Source of the DNA: Anthopleura xanthogrammica
Lineage: Eukaryota > Cnidaria > Anthozoa > Actiniaria > Actiniidae
DNA length: 64,000 bases
Direction: 5' to 3'
Assembly: GCA_964019055.1 (NCBI GenBank)
Contig: OZ025209.1
Span: 3,422,197-3,486,196 of the forward strand
Part shown: positions 19,306 to 32,800 of the stretch, in pieces
How positions within the stretch are numbered: position 1 is the stretch's first letter
Layout: each line of letters begins with the position of its first letter
Translations under genes and position numbers: made by a program
Notes under the pieces: model-generated
Told to the model about the DNA's origin: nothing
What the model saw: the letters and a program-made list of their open reading frames with translations, nothing else
Database searches by the model: none

Positions 19306-19565
19306 TTATTAACTGAGTTCGAGGTCCGTACCATAAGTTATGGACCGAGTTTTTTCAGCTGCATAATGGCCAAAGTGCGTAGCCATAAAAAAGTAGAAAA
19401 AACGAGGATCCATAACTTATGGTATGGACTGAACAAACGAGGTTGATAAGATATTTATCATACGGCAAGGCTAGAAGAGACAATTTTGATTTTCAGTCCA
19501 TACCATAAGTTATGGACTGCAAATTGACCAATCATAGCGTGTGAAATTACCCTGCCATATAATAA
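19306..19565. repeat. Palindromic repeat family with ACCATAAGTTATGG core, copy 1
   Basis: The unit GTCCGTACCATAAGTTATGGAC occurs at 19324-19345, again near 19408 in inverse and again near 19495-19517. It is followed by TTGACCAATCATAGCGTGTG and CCATATAATAA. The same start and end sequences occur fused at 26098-26192, so this copy is either the longer form or holds a nested insertion. Confidence 0.7.
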
Positions 19566-19631
19566 CACACATTATAATCAAGGCTAAGAATGTGCAAAAG
19601 AGAACTTGAAATCGGATCTAGTACCTTGAAT

Positions 19632-22600
19632 TTAATTAAGTAAGTGATTTTTTTCACTGTTAGTATCTCGGTTTTTTAAATATTCAGTCATCTTGGTTGG
19701 ATAATCTGTCATCACGCCAGCTACTTTGAGTCTATTAAATGCAAGTTCAAATTCTTCATCTTCATTCAAGACCCAGAGATATGTCTGCATGAAGATAAGG
19801 TTAGAATATTTTAGTGACAACACAGTGAAGGATACATCCCCATGAGGTAGTTAGGGAGGTTCATTGTCCTCATTTAGGTAGTTTCGTTTGCAGACATGCA
19901 TTTTTAAGAATGTCTCCAAAGTAGGCTATTATTTAGGGGGTCTGATTGCGGTTTAGGGGGTTCGGACGAACCTCTCAACCCCTCCCTGCCTAAATCTGCC
20001 CCTGAGTTTTATAGTTTTATCTTACCTGGATGCCTCTTTTCTCAAGGTGCTTAAAAAGTGATGGTCTAATCAACAACCTTAAAAAAATAAAATTTACATT
20101 TAATTCCTGCTTCTATAACAAGTACTAAAGAAACTCAAAGTTAAAAAGGTTTCTAGATGTCATACCAGTCAGCCATATAGCATATCAACCTTAGAGAACC
20201 TGGAATCTCAAAACGCCTGGTAACAAAACAAAGGAATGGTTTAGGAATCAAGAAAGTAAGAAGGGAAATAAAGTAATGCTGTTAATCATTGAACTTTCAG
20301 ACCAACCTTAGCATAACTTTAGGCAACATAATTTCAAGAAAGGATTCCTTGAGAGGTACAAATGGTAGCAAACCAGTATAGAACAATAAAAGAAGAATCC
20401 CACAGCGGTGGAACGAGAAGAGAAGAGGGATATTTGGGTTCTGCAAAGAGAAGAAAATATGCATTGAATTTTTCTAAAATTGCTATTCATGTCCATATAA
20501 AATTGGCACCTCAAATTTGTTGCTGGTCAGCTATTTAACAGTAACCAGTAGGTTGCTAAAGATATTGGTATGCTAACAGTCCAAACTTTGCTGGAAATAT
20601 TTGTCAATTTTGACACAGCTGTCTTATTTTATGAATTCATAAAAGGTGTATTAAAGATCAAACCTATGATTGTGAGCTACGGACACTATTGTGCGCACTG
20701 TTGCAGGCAATTGATGTTGTGAGCCATGTCACATGAAGCAATCTGTTGCACATAATGTTGCTGAAGTAGAAAATAATTCTACTTTTATTAGCAACTTTGC
20801 CTGCAATATTGTGTGCAATGTTGCACTGTGTGTCTATGCCTTTCAGAAATTCAGTTTCAGCAATACTTACAAGTTTGTGACATCTTTCAGTGATATCACT
20901 GTTGACGTTTCCCCATGCACAGAGATGTTCTCTGTTGTACTCACAAATAAGCTGATTTGTCTGTTGAATAAAACACATTGTCACATCAGATCAAGAAAAA
21001 TCTCACAGAAAGAGATCTTCTTGGAAATAAGATATTTGTCGTTTGAGTGATTGTATCCCATTTGTCTTCTCATGAACAACCATTACCACTGTTTTCATTG
21101 TTACGCATTGATTGAGACAACAGTCGCAACAGGGAAATTGGGCAATACACTGCCATCAATCAAACAAATTGTTTGGTACCTTTACGTAATACTCTGGTTG
21201 ATGGCAGTGTATTGCCTGATTTCCCTGTTGCGACTGTTGTCTTGACCAGCGCGTACCAGTGAAAACAGTGCTAAACAAAGAAATGATACTCTAGGGAATG
21301 ACATGTGGTCTGAAATGAGAAAACTGATTACCACCGAAGTAAAGAGGTCTATAGTTCAATGAAACATATATAGTGATTTATACCAAATGGTCAATCGGAA
21401 ATTATGAACCACAGAATTTATAGATGGAAATAAAACGCGGCTTCTTGTTACCTTTTCAATCAGTTCATCAGAGTTAAATTTGATGTCTATGTTTATTGGT
21501 ATATCTGGGAATGCCTCAAATACAGTGGACAGTAAAGGAATTTCCTTATCATCATTTTGTGGACTGCATATTTCACCTGAGTGTAGAAAAAAAAATCCAT
21601 TATAAGAAAATTTAATATATGTACTGTTTTTTCATATTGCTTGAAAGAGTGTGGAAAATAGCAAATTATGTATGACCAGGCCTGTACCCAAGAGTTTTTT
21701 TTGGGGGGGAGTGAGGGAGGGGGGGTAATTTGAGGCCAAAGTGACCCAAATCCAGCCAAACATGTGACTTTTTTTTGCTTTGCGACAGAAGGCGGAAGGA
21801 GAGAAAAAAAAATTGCAAAAACAAATGAAACACCTGTGTATTAGTGTCAACTGCAGTCTAAATATTGGACCTTGAGTACCGAAATGCAGACTTTTAAGGC
21901 CTGTGGGGGAGTATGGACACACCCTGTACACTCACCCCCCCTTAGGTACAGGCCTGCAAACTTATCTAGGATAAATAAATCAAGAACTGATCCACTCTGT
22001 GCTAAGGGTGGTTAACTTTTTTTCAATTACCTGGATGAAACTGTATAGGGATTCTTTTCATCAAAGGTGGAAGATCCTAAAATATTTCGAGATAAATAAA
22101 TATTATTTTCCTAAGGGGTCATGCATAATGAAGCCGAGTGGTTTTAAACCCGATAAAACACTCCTGCTCATATATTAAACAGTACATATAAACAGTAGGC
22201 ATCAATGACTTTACTTTTACCTTATAATTCAGTTCAGAGACATTGCAATCTAATCCTGCCACTCTTGACAAATTATCATCATGACAAACCACAACCTGTT
22301 TGTCTGCCGTTAACTGCAAGTCGATTTCTAACATCTCACTTCCCTTGTCTATGGCACTGAAAAATATTTATATAAATCTCAATATTGACACATCAATATT
22401 ATGGGGGGTAGGGAGGGGAGGGTATGTGGAACAAGCAGGGGGGGAGAATTGAGTCAAAGACTTTTTGATAGAGAAAATTTCTCTCACTTACTGTCGGAAT
22501 GCTGTCATGGTATTTTCACGATTTTCGCCTGCTCCTGCAATTATAGTCAATTAACTATTAAAATGTATCGAAAAATTATTAAGAAGATGTGTCGCAAAAG

Positions 22601-22946
22601 TCGTAAGCTTGCTAGACCTGCTAGACAGGATAATGTCATCACATCACTTGCGTTCGATTCGATGGGCAATATTACATCCAGTAACATGCACAGCGCTTTT
22701 TTAATCCCTAGTTCTCGTAAATAGCTTACTTGGTATTTGCAATGCTATGCAAATCAAAGGAGAACGTATAAAATCTTGAAAAATTTTGAAACGAGTAGAC
22801 TTACCTCCTCGATGACTGATGTGCCGACATCGAAATTTAGTCTTTTTCTTCGTGTGAATAAGCTCTGGACGGTAAAATAAGACAACTGAACTCAAAATGT
22901 AGCCTCCTACTAGAGGTAGGACGACTGGAAGGACGTACTGGTACAT
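19632..22946 (-). CDS. GDPD1: Glycerophosphodiester phosphodiesterase (lysophospholipase D type)
   Basis: Ten exons on the minus strand: 22805-22946, 22492-22534, 22221-22356, 22031-22076, 21452-21576, 20871-20960, 20307-20440, 20166-20216, 20026-20077 and 19632-19784. They sum to 972 nt (323 residues plus stop), close to human GDPD1 (314 aa). An N-terminal hydrophobic helix (LPVVLPLVGGYILSSVVLFY) would anchor it in a membrane, probably the ER. The GDPD catalytic set is complete: HRG, GAGENREN, EIDLQL and CHDD. A second hydrophobic stretch (GILLLLFYTGLLPFVPL) and the C-terminal WVLNEDEE and GVMTDYP motifs also fit GDPD1/GDPD3. In mammals these hydrolyse lysophospholipids to lysophosphatidic acids. 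GDPD1 and GDPD3 cannot be told apart here. Confidence 0.93.
20675..20840. repeat. GTGCAACA-type MITE, copy 1
   Basis: About 165 bp starting AGCTACGGACA and ending in GCAATGTTGCACTGTGTG. It shares internal GAGCCATGTCACATGA, GTTGCTGAAGTAGAAAA and TGCCTGCAATATTG with copies at 44346-44520 and 61612-61770. It lies in the GDPD intron between exons 20307-20440 and 20871-20960. Confidence 0.8.
21087..21270. repeat. Long perfect-arm inverted repeat, about 184 bp
   Basis: The outer CACTGTTTTCA and TGAAAACAGTG match, and inside them CAACAGTCGCAACAGGGAAAT, CAATACACTGCCATCAA and their inverses match almost without error. It forms a strong hairpin in a GDPD intron. It is followed directly by part of the 43447-type MITE (21263-21345). 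Confidence 0.88.
21263..21345. repeat. Partial copy of the 43447-type MITE
   Basis: AAACAAAGAAATGATACTC, GGGAATGACATGTGGTCTGAAATG and AAAGAGGTCTA match the right half of the full copy at 43447-43645. Confidence 0.6.
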
Positions 22947-23823
22947 CGTTTCAATTCTTAGCTGTCAAAATATTTCCAATTCTACCGGTTATCTGACTGA
23001 CAAAGAACTAAAAGACGCACCGTCACCGTCTGCATGTACCACTAATGTACCACCCCTCGACAACTATACCACAGGTAGCCCATGCGTAAGAAATGGAAAA
23101 CATTTTCTCGTCTGGCGCAAGATCAGAACTCTTTTTGTTTGCTTTCATTTTATTTCGTTTTTGATTCTACCCCCTTTCGTTTTTCTTCATTTTTATTCCC
23201 TTTATAGCATTCCGTTCCATTCTATTCCATTGCACTGCATAGATTTCTCTTCCATTCCAATTCATTCCATTCCATTCTATTCTATCTATTCTATTTTTCA
23301 ATTGCTCTTTTTATTTCAATTTCCACCTTTTCCCCTTCCACCGTAATTTTCTTATCCTATCATCTTTTTTTCCTTATCATCTAATAATGTTATTATCGGG
23401 TTCAGAAGAGACTGCTATGCCTAGCGGCTATGAAAGGGGCCATCAGACCTCACGATCACTACCGGCTGCGAAAAAAAAATATCCGTAAAAAGTTTGAAGT
23501 AAAAAGTATGATAAGAATTTTTTGGGTGTTTCCAAAGAAAAAGGAAAGGAAAGAGAAAGAAAGAGATGAAAAGGAGGAAAGAAAAGAAAAGGAAAAAAGA
23601 ATGATGGCGGCCAGGAAAAGTGTCAGTTATCGGTGTGACGTCACGTAGGGGGCTGAACCATGTTTGCATACAAATTTGTTTCAACATGGATGACAACTCC
23701 AGGAGTTCTTCGCAGGGTCTCCAATGATGGACTCCATAAAACTACCTTTAATGATCTCCGATGCATTGGAAAACAGCTCAGAGAAGATCTTCAATAGTTT
23801 CGCCTTGCCAGAGAGCAGGCTAA
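22947..23823. promoter_or_regulatory. Divergent intergenic region between GDPD and TTC28
   Basis: About 880 bp between two head-to-head starts. It contains a CATTCCATTCTATT-rich pyrimidine/A stretch (about 23200-23300), an AAAGAAAAGG-rich purine stretch (about 23535-23600) and ATGATGGCGGCC at about 23600, a YY1-like GATGGCGG word. It probably holds both promoters and leaders. No TATA box is evident. Confidence 0.4.
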
Positions 23824-26800
23824 ATGGCTGAGCCATCAAGATTTAGAGAGAGCAGCGTAAGTACTTTGAACGATCTCGCATTCCTTGCGTCGTTACTCGG
23901 CCAATTGTTGCTCATATTGATAAACTTCACGACTTCTTTTCTCCAATCTGATGATCATTTAATGATTATTCTTAGTTTCTGTAATGTTTATAGCTACCCG
24001 ACTTTGCTTTTGTTACGTTATATGAATTTCAAAAGAAGGAATTTATTATGTTTTTGTAAACTTTTCTTATTATGAATTTCGCTCTACGTTGCGAACTCAT
24101 TGACTTCGCGAGGGTCCCAAAAACATATTAGGTCATGCCTTTTATTTCCTTGTCTGAATTAGGATTTCAAGATTTCGATCTCAAGAGTTTGGTTTAGTTA
24201 GTAATCAAGTTTTTCTTTAAATAATAGGTTGATTTAACAGCCCCAAATTGCCGTCCCGTTCTTCAAGAGAAAGCCAAACTCGCAGGGGCAGCTTGTTCCC
24301 GTGGAGACTTTAGACAGGCCGTTGATCTCTACACTCAGGCTATCGAACTAGATCCTAATAATCATGTATTATACGGCAATCGATCGGCTGCTTGTATACG
24401 GATCTTGGACTTTGAAAGAGCTCTAGAAGATGGGAAAATCGCTGGAGAACTTCAGCCACTGTGGCCAAAGGTAAGTCCGACCTCGGGCGGCGTTCCTGTC
24501 ACGTAGGCAACCCAATACTGAACGTGATATGTAAATGCTGTACGAAAGCGCCATAGATGAGTTTATGTATTGAACTGCTCATAGCGAAGCTTTATTTTCG
24601 GGTTATTTTCTCCCTTACCCCCAGTTATGTTATTTTTAATCCTCTTTATTTATGTTCGAGTACCGCTTTTGAAGTGGCTTTCCGCGGGATATCATCTATC
24701 AGTGATTCACAAATTAGTACTGTCGTATTCACTCGAAATAGTTCACGGTGCGACGTTTTTTCTTCATTTTATTTTGACTTCAAGAAAAAAATATAAAGGA
24801 TACAATGTTAAGTTAATTGTCTTTTGCTTTTAAAAGTTTTGAAGTACCCCGGAGAGTCGAAAGAGAAAACATTCCTTGGATTTTTGATGTTGTTTTGGTA
24901 TCGTACTGTTTAAGACAAGAAACCTAAAATAAACACGTCTATAAAGAAATTTCTTTCTTCACCGATTTAGCCAATAACCCAAAGCAAACACCTTGCTTTC
25001 AAAGACAGACTGCTTTTACGCCTAGTTTGTTTATTGTTGACCTCTGTAGAAAGAAGTGTGGGAGCTTTTATTCTGTCAGAAGTCAGAAAATGCCTCAAGT
25101 TGCTCGAACAAAAGAACACCAAATTGTGATAATTCTTTCAGAAAATTCACACTCATATCTCAAAGTACGGTGTGTTGGATTATTCAAAGCATCAAGTGAG
25201 AGGTCTCTATAAACAAAATAATCCAACAAGGACCTGTAGATCGGATCAGGAATATTTATTTAAGGAATCAGTCGACGCACTCGTGGCTTGCTGCGGAAGC
25301 CAATTATATTTCCACTGATAAGTGTTACATTTGATATTAGTTCATGTTATGTTACGATTTTGATATCAGCTGTGAATCAAAGTTTTTCTCTTTATTGACA
25401 AATTGTTGATTAGATACAAGATAAGAGTAAATGTATTTCGATCTGATACAGTTTGTTGAAGGATTTTTTGTTGACTTTTTGGATATAATTTCCTTCCAAT
25501 ATGTTGTGTCAGACACACTCTAAATATATCACCCAACTCAGCCCAGAGCCATTCCATGAATTGAAATAGCATGTTGACTTTTTTGAAAGCAATTTGCCGT
25601 CTCTATAATCATTGGACTCTGTCATGAAAGAGTCCCATTTAAAAGAACCAGGAGATGACAGAAACACTTCCCTGAAAAAATAAATTCTTATATTATTTTA
25701 CTCTAACCCTCTTGTATAACTTGTATTATAAGCAATTTTATTCTTTCAGCAGCTAGTTAAATTATTTATTTTAATGGGCTCAGTTTCTTTGAGAAACTTT
25801 AGATCTTGGCCACCTGGTTTCATGTACGCTTGTTTTCGAATGAAAAGTCCTATATCCAGACAGTTTTATAGACACCTTTGTTCCAGTGCTTTATATTTAG
25901 TATTACTCGGAGTTGACTTTATATTAAATATTATTCCTTGACTCTGTTTGAAATAATGTTTCGTCGGGTGAAAATGTGAGACTTAGATTTCATTCTGATC
26001 TGATCCTTATCTTGTGCTTTTCTTTGTGTTGTAGTAAAAACTTGGTTTCATGCTTGAAGCTGCTTATTATTGCTTACATCTATAGTGAAATACATAGTTC
26101 TTATTAACCAAGTTTGAGGTCCGTACCATAAGTTATGGACTGCAATTTGACCAATCATAGCGTGTGAAATTACCTTGCCATATAATAATGTACCATATGC
26201 TTTGTTGAGATCTTTCCCTGGAAGACTGACTGGTCAGTTTATGCATTTGCTCAAAGAATGCAATCCTAGACATCTGCATAGCCAAAAAGTCCAGCAAAAG
26301 ACAAGCCTTTATCATAAGCAGTACTATTAATCTAACAGAATGGACATTTAGTATAGGATAATGAGGAAAACACATGTGAACTATCCTGTAGGGGTGTATC
26401 TCTCCAAAGCCAATTATTTGATGATTAATAAACTATTTCCTTAGGAGTTATGCCAGGATTCCATGCTAGATGGTTAACCAGATTTGATTATACATCACGA
26501 CATCCTTCTAGAAGTTTTGTTTATTCTGTATTTTATCAGGATAAAGTGTTTCTAAAGAGTGAAGTTAACCTGAGTCAAACATCTGGTTTTAATTTGATGA
26601 AAGTTGAAATTTGTATACATGTACATTTTGTTATCTTGAAAATTTTTCCTTTAAAATGACGGCCATCACGACCAAAACAAGATTGATATAATTTTAATAA
26701 TCATTTAGTGTACAAAAATTATGAAGGTTTTATTAAACTAAGAATACCATGCATATACATCATGCTTGTGTTAAAATAGCATAAAGTTGAAGGTACATGT

Positions 26801-29800
26801 AGCATGCCGACGTAATTCGATTATTGGAAAAAAGACTTTACCATTGATCTCAATTGATAATGAATCACAGGAGTGCTTTGTTAGGACTTAATCTTTTTCA
26901 ATTCATGCCTGATGCTGTATTAGAACCTTCTTTATTTAGGTTAATGCTTTCTATATTTGTTAGCTAAGCTCCTCAATGTAAATTGCTACCCTGTCAGCAC
27001 TATTATCAATATCTTTCACAAGGGTACCCTTTGATGTCTGTAGAGGTATGGTTTCTAGGGTCAATACCTGGTTGTGAGTCATGATCCTATTTTAAAGCCC
27101 CTAGGGCTACATTCATATTGTCTGTTTAACCAGATTGTGGTTTATCTATTTGTATTATGATAAGATATTCTGCTAGCTAGCATATAGTCTGTTTGACCAG
27201 ATTGTGGTTTATCCATTTGTATAACATTAAAATATTGATGGTGATTTTCTCATTTTTTAGTAAAAAATATTGTCTATATAGACCTAATCGGCTAACGCGT
27301 TGCTATGTACGTTTCCACCCAAATCAAATCCTCTGGGAATAAGATTCTTTGTCTGTCGTATTTCGATATCACATTGAAATTTTTTGAAACAAAAGTTCCT
27401 ATTCCCAGAGGTTTTGAATTGGGTGGAAACGTACATAGCAACGCGTTAGCTGATTAGAACTATTAAGTTAACCTTCTTGTAACATAAAATAACTTACACC
27501 TTGCAATTGACTGTAATGGTTAATTCTCATGGCTTTGATCAGTACCATTAGGGGATTGAACTACAGTTTCAAGCTCTTGATCTGCCTAGACTAGTTAATT
27601 ATTTGCAGGTTGATGGATATTTGTAAAGTTTTCTATGATGTAAGAATTAATAAATCTGAAATCACGTTTTTGTCATACGGAGAGATGTGAATTCAAATGC
27701 TTAGAGATAAAAAATATGCCGAAAGTTTATTATAAGAAGCACAAAAATTATCTCATTCACAAGATACAGTAAGTATTGTAAATTGTGTATTTAATTTTTT
27801 TGTTTTGCAGTGCTAGTCTTATTTGTTGCCATGAAACACTTAGAATGCTTCACACTGATTTTATCATTACACTATATACCTGTTATTACATGGAAATTCT
27901 GATGCTATATTTGTAGGAGTTGAAAGAATCTGGTACCTGATATACCAATAGATTCTCAAGGGAACGATAAATTTTCATACATTGCACTATAATGGTTCTA
28001 TGATATGCCTTATGCTGATCAATAGTTCATTAGTGTATCTCATAACTATTCATTAATTGGTTGTCATTAATTGAATTGTCAATCAAATATTTTCTATTTA
28101 ATCAAAAAAATACCAGTGATAGTAATCACAACCACTATGAAATATTCATTAGCAAACCCCTCATGATTTATTTATTGAGATAATAAAGCTTTAAAAAGTT
28201 AATCAGTGCTCTGCATGAATTGAACTATATCTATGGAGCTATAGCTTTTAAGAGATCTAGTATTTTGGTAATTTTGTGTCACTTTGTCATTGTCTAAATC
28301 AGAAGTTTCTTCCAGATGTAATTTTAATGAATTAAAAATGGCCTTAGTAGATATTTACTGGTATATTTTCATAACTTTTTTTTGGCTTGACTTTCTTGAC
28401 CTGGCTGCTTTTTATAACCCCATCAAAAGGAGGAAGAATGTCTAGGCATCTTAGTTCTGTAATTTTAGGAATGTCATGGTCATCAAAGAAATAATCTCAT
28501 TGAATTTTGATGTTGTTAAGAAATTAAGAACTTTAGTCGTATCTGATTGCTTTAAGCACATGTTTAAATTTGTGCATGCATATCAGGGATTGCACCAGGA
28601 CTTTTAAAACCAGGTCCTGGGACCTTGTTACTGCTCAAATTTGCAAGCATTGTGTTGTGGGTTATGCTCAATATTTAGGAAGCCAGTGTCAGCATGATTG
28701 AAGTAAGTCCTGAGACATTTAAATTGTAAAAATGAATTTTTTCAATCCTATTTTGCATTAATGTTTGCATTCATGCACTCTCTCTGCTTACATGTCTACT
28801 ATATCTTAGCCATTCAATCACTTTAGCCCTGGCTAATGCACTTAGTCGTTAGCAAAGCACTCTAGACTCTTACAGAGCCACTCTTGACTGGAGTGTATAA
28901 ATATTTGGTTCATTTAGCAAATTGTACTAGCTATCCCACCTGCAGGGGAGTGGGTAGTGATATCCCTAGTAGCATTGATTTGTGTTAGAGAAATTGTAGA
29001 CAAGTATTGCCTAAAACTGGAATGCTTCTCTGCACACTTCTTTCCAGCTTTTGTCACTTCCTGCTTGCTTTATTACTGACTCGAGCATGGGAAAATTAAC
29101 CTGTTTTATTTCTAAATTGTTGGACTATAAAAAACATTTTTTCACTATTTTGTCTGGAATTACACAAAGTTTTTGGTATTCTTTAGTATCAAGAAATCAT
29201 CATCATCAGTCAAATTCTGTCAAGATCAGAGATACTGCCATTGAGTCTTGTTCATCATTGCACACCTAATAACCTCTAGAAATTGAATAACTAATATTTT
29301 TCTGACGGTCTGACTTACTTGCCGAATATCTCACCCTGTCATCAAGCTCTTTCTCTTCTGAATGCATCTTTGCATCATGTCGTAAAGCACAAGTTCTTTA
29401 CTGCATTGTTCGGAACTTTGACTTCTCATCTCCGAGGGAGATGCAAGCCAATCACAAAGGGTCACCATTTCCTGTAGGCCAAAAAAACCTTGAGTGGGCT
29501 TCACAAAGGAAGCTTAAGCATTCAAGAGATAAGGTTTCAGACGAAAATACCAGTCTATTAAATTATCACACTTAAAAGGTAGCAGTGTTGAAAGATTGTA
29601 TGCTGATTGGAAAATCCTGTTGATCAAAATTTATTTTTAATGCTAAAATCAACTGTTTTGCCCAGGATGCCTCTCAAGTGATAATTAGTTTTAGGATCCT
29701 GTAGGTTTCGATGGTGAAAAGCACTTCATTATTTAGCTCACAGTATTCCCTTTTGACATGATTATAAGCAGATGAAGGAAGTATTTCAACATAGAATCTC

Positions 29801-32800
29801 TTTTTCTTTCACTACCTCCTTAGTACATACTTGACTTGATAACAAATCTGCAAAGTGTCCTTCCTTATTTGATAGTCTTATAACTTAGGAAATTAATCAT
29901 TGTCTATGACTCCCTAATACCATCTAGCTGGACATAAGTACTGATTACTGATATGCTAATATTTAGTATTATTTACATGATTTATTTTTTACTTCATAGC
30001 TTTATGACATCGCACTGCCATCTAGTGGATGTGTAATTCTAACAGTGTAACTCCAATATTGTACTAAGTTAGTTATAGCATTTACATAGTTGAGGTATAG
30101 AACTTTTTATATAGCTATTTCAAAACAAATTGAATACTGCATACTGAATAGTGCATTCCAAGACCAAAGGGCATTGTAGGTCTCATGGATTTGAAATAAA
30201 AAGTAAATATACAGCGATTTGCTCTCTATATGTAGCTAGTATATTGTTCTGGATGGAATGCACTAAAATAAATTTATTTTATTTAAAAAAATATAACATA
30301 CCCCAAAATGCATTTTGGTCTTGGAATGCACTATTTGGTATGCAGTATTCAGTATTCAACATGTTTTGAAATAGCTATATACAGTTGAAGTTCTCCTTGT
30401 AACCACTCTCCCAAGCGACCAGTTCTAGTTATGACCATGATTTTGAAACCCTATTTGCATTGCCGCTTATGAGAGTCCAATCTCGTTAGCAACCAGATCT
30501 ATAGTTACCACCATTTTTTGGATTTCCTGACGTGGTCACTTAGAAGAGCTTCAACTGTATTAAACATGGTTTTCCTTGGTCTCACTTTAAGCTCAAAAAT
30601 TTTAGTAGAAGATGAAAATATACTCATAGACATTTGATAAAAAGTAATATACAATGTTCATGCCCATGCATGCAGATTGGTCGACATGTGGTATATATTG
30701 CATGCTAATATTTTAGTATTAATTTTATATATATATGTTTTTAATTCACAAAGAATAGGAAGGTCTCACAGTCTTTTAAAGAAAATTACTATTTTTTAGG
30801 CTTTCCAGTTTGCACACTTTATTTATTTAGTGTTTCAAGAAATTGATCCAAGTTAATTACATGACTGTCCCAAGTGCTTGCATGACGTCGATTCATACTC
30901 AATTAAAAAATTACCCCTTTATACCTTAGACATGTAAAAGGATCTGATCAATTGAATACTCTGCTCAAGTAACACTGTTTTATTGCCAAATGATGAAGCT
31001 CCCTCAGGCTTATATTTAGGAAATCTAGAAACTTCGTAGTTTACAGAATTTCTAAAAGTCACACAAAGTATTTTCCATTTATACCTAAGAGTAGATTTGT
31101 ATTACAAACTGTTAGATTAAGTATAAATTCTATACAAAATAATCTATGATGAAGAAGGTAATGGAACCATAATTATTGGTTGTATATCATCAAATTAAGA
31201 ACACTTCCAATCTATTGAGGTGTAAGAATTAAGCCAAGGCTGCTGAACTTAGTACATGATGTAAATATAGACCTATTCCATAACACTCTAAGTACTAAGA
31301 AAATGCAGAAATCTTTGTAAGCAAACAGACTATTTTTTTTGTCCACCCCATTGTTTTGGCACTTCTTTCTGGGTCTTGCAAATTTTTTTATTATATATCT
31401 GTACATTGGTACCCTATATTTTTATGCTTGAGATTGCTAGCGGTCAGATCATGGATCATAAGGCTTTAAAACAGTCCTAGTGTGATGCCACAGCACAAAT
31501 CTTTGCTTCTGTCATGAATCGTAAGAGATTCTATCCTTATCAAAAGAGTGATTTAGCATCAGGATGCGAATGTCAAAGACGACGGCGTGAGCACATTTTT
31601 TCATGTACACGCCATCCCCAACATATGTTTGACGTCCTCCACAGGACTTGAAAACGCTGCAAATACTTGCATTGTGTCAAGGACATCAACCTTGATGAGG
31701 ACCGCCAGCCCATGTACAGTGTATGAAAAAATACGCTCATGCAGTTGTCTTTGGCATTCACGTCCTGATGCTAAATCACTCTAAAGAATGTTGTAAGAAG
31801 CCCACAAACTTTATGGGTGTCACCACAGGTATCCCAAATCCTAATTTGTTGCCATTACATTGTAATCATGGCTTAACGCTCCCACAACAAATGCATAATC
31901 AGGGATGCCCATGTTTATAATCCCTAAAGAAAGTATCTACTGGTATTTTTTACAGAAGGAAGGAGCCTTAGAGTGTACTTGTTGGATCCCATCTAAAAAC
32001 CCTGTCGCAAAAATCCTGGGAATGCCCCCATGGGAATTCACTTTATTTTGCTTTTTCCCTAAGGCTATGTGTGTGCCCTAAAACCCATTACCTGTGGTTC
32101 AGTAATCTTATTACCAGTTGAAATCAGTCAGAGTCCTTATGCGAAGGAGAAACTTATAAAGTATGCTACTGAGAATAAACTAATTTGATGACCTTGTATC
32201 ATTCATAGGAAAATAATGTGAACAAAAAACCTAGACTTTTGGATTGCTATATATATATAAGCTTATGGACGTTTTATACAAGCCTTATATCAAAGAAAAA
32301 GTTAAAATTTAGTGGGTGAAATAGAAGTGCCTCTTATCACTTTAAAATATTTTATTAGTTTATTAGCGTTTTGCACTACAAAGTCAGGTTATCTCCAAGG
32401 TAGTAGAAACAACACGAGAAACAAATTTACGTATTTTTTCCCCTTATTCTTCTTCTTTTGTGAAATTAAGTTTATTTGGTAAGCTCTTGTCTGAGCTGAC
32501 AGGCTAGGGCCAGGTCGGTCAGTTCCAGTTCTGTGCATTTGCTTAACTTATACTTCCAACGTAGTTTAAAGATATCTATCAGTTGTTTTCACTTTGTTAG
32601 TCAATGTGCTTACCTTTTAAATAGTTAGCTGCACATAACAAATAACTTAGTACTCTTTTTATCCACGTTTTCTTGCATCCTCATTTTGTCTCCAACCACA
32701 GCCATTTTGTCATGTCTTTTGATGTGCTTCCCGTGATACTCTGCGGTCAACTTAAAATGCAAGTTTCATTCTTTTATCGAAACGTTTTCGTTTTTGTTTT

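Larger units (their letters stand above)
16990..19631. other. Intergenic region between nuclease 2 and GDPD (convergent)
   Basis: No credible coding exon was found in about 2.6 kb. It is AT-rich and holds a small inverted repeat at about 17412-17505 (with GTCGTCACG/CGTGACGAC), the SINE at 18481-18758 and the palindromic repeat beginning near 19306. The two flanking genes converge here, so it contains both 3' UTRs. Confidence 0.6.

Noticed and set aside
22401..22724. 107-residue plus-strand open frame inside GDPD
   Set aside because: It overlaps GDPD exon 2 on the opposite strand and has no recognisable feature.
31573..31920. Overlapping open frames on both strands near 31.6-31.9 kb
   Set aside because: They lie in the arms of an inverted repeat, so the two strands encode similar shadows.
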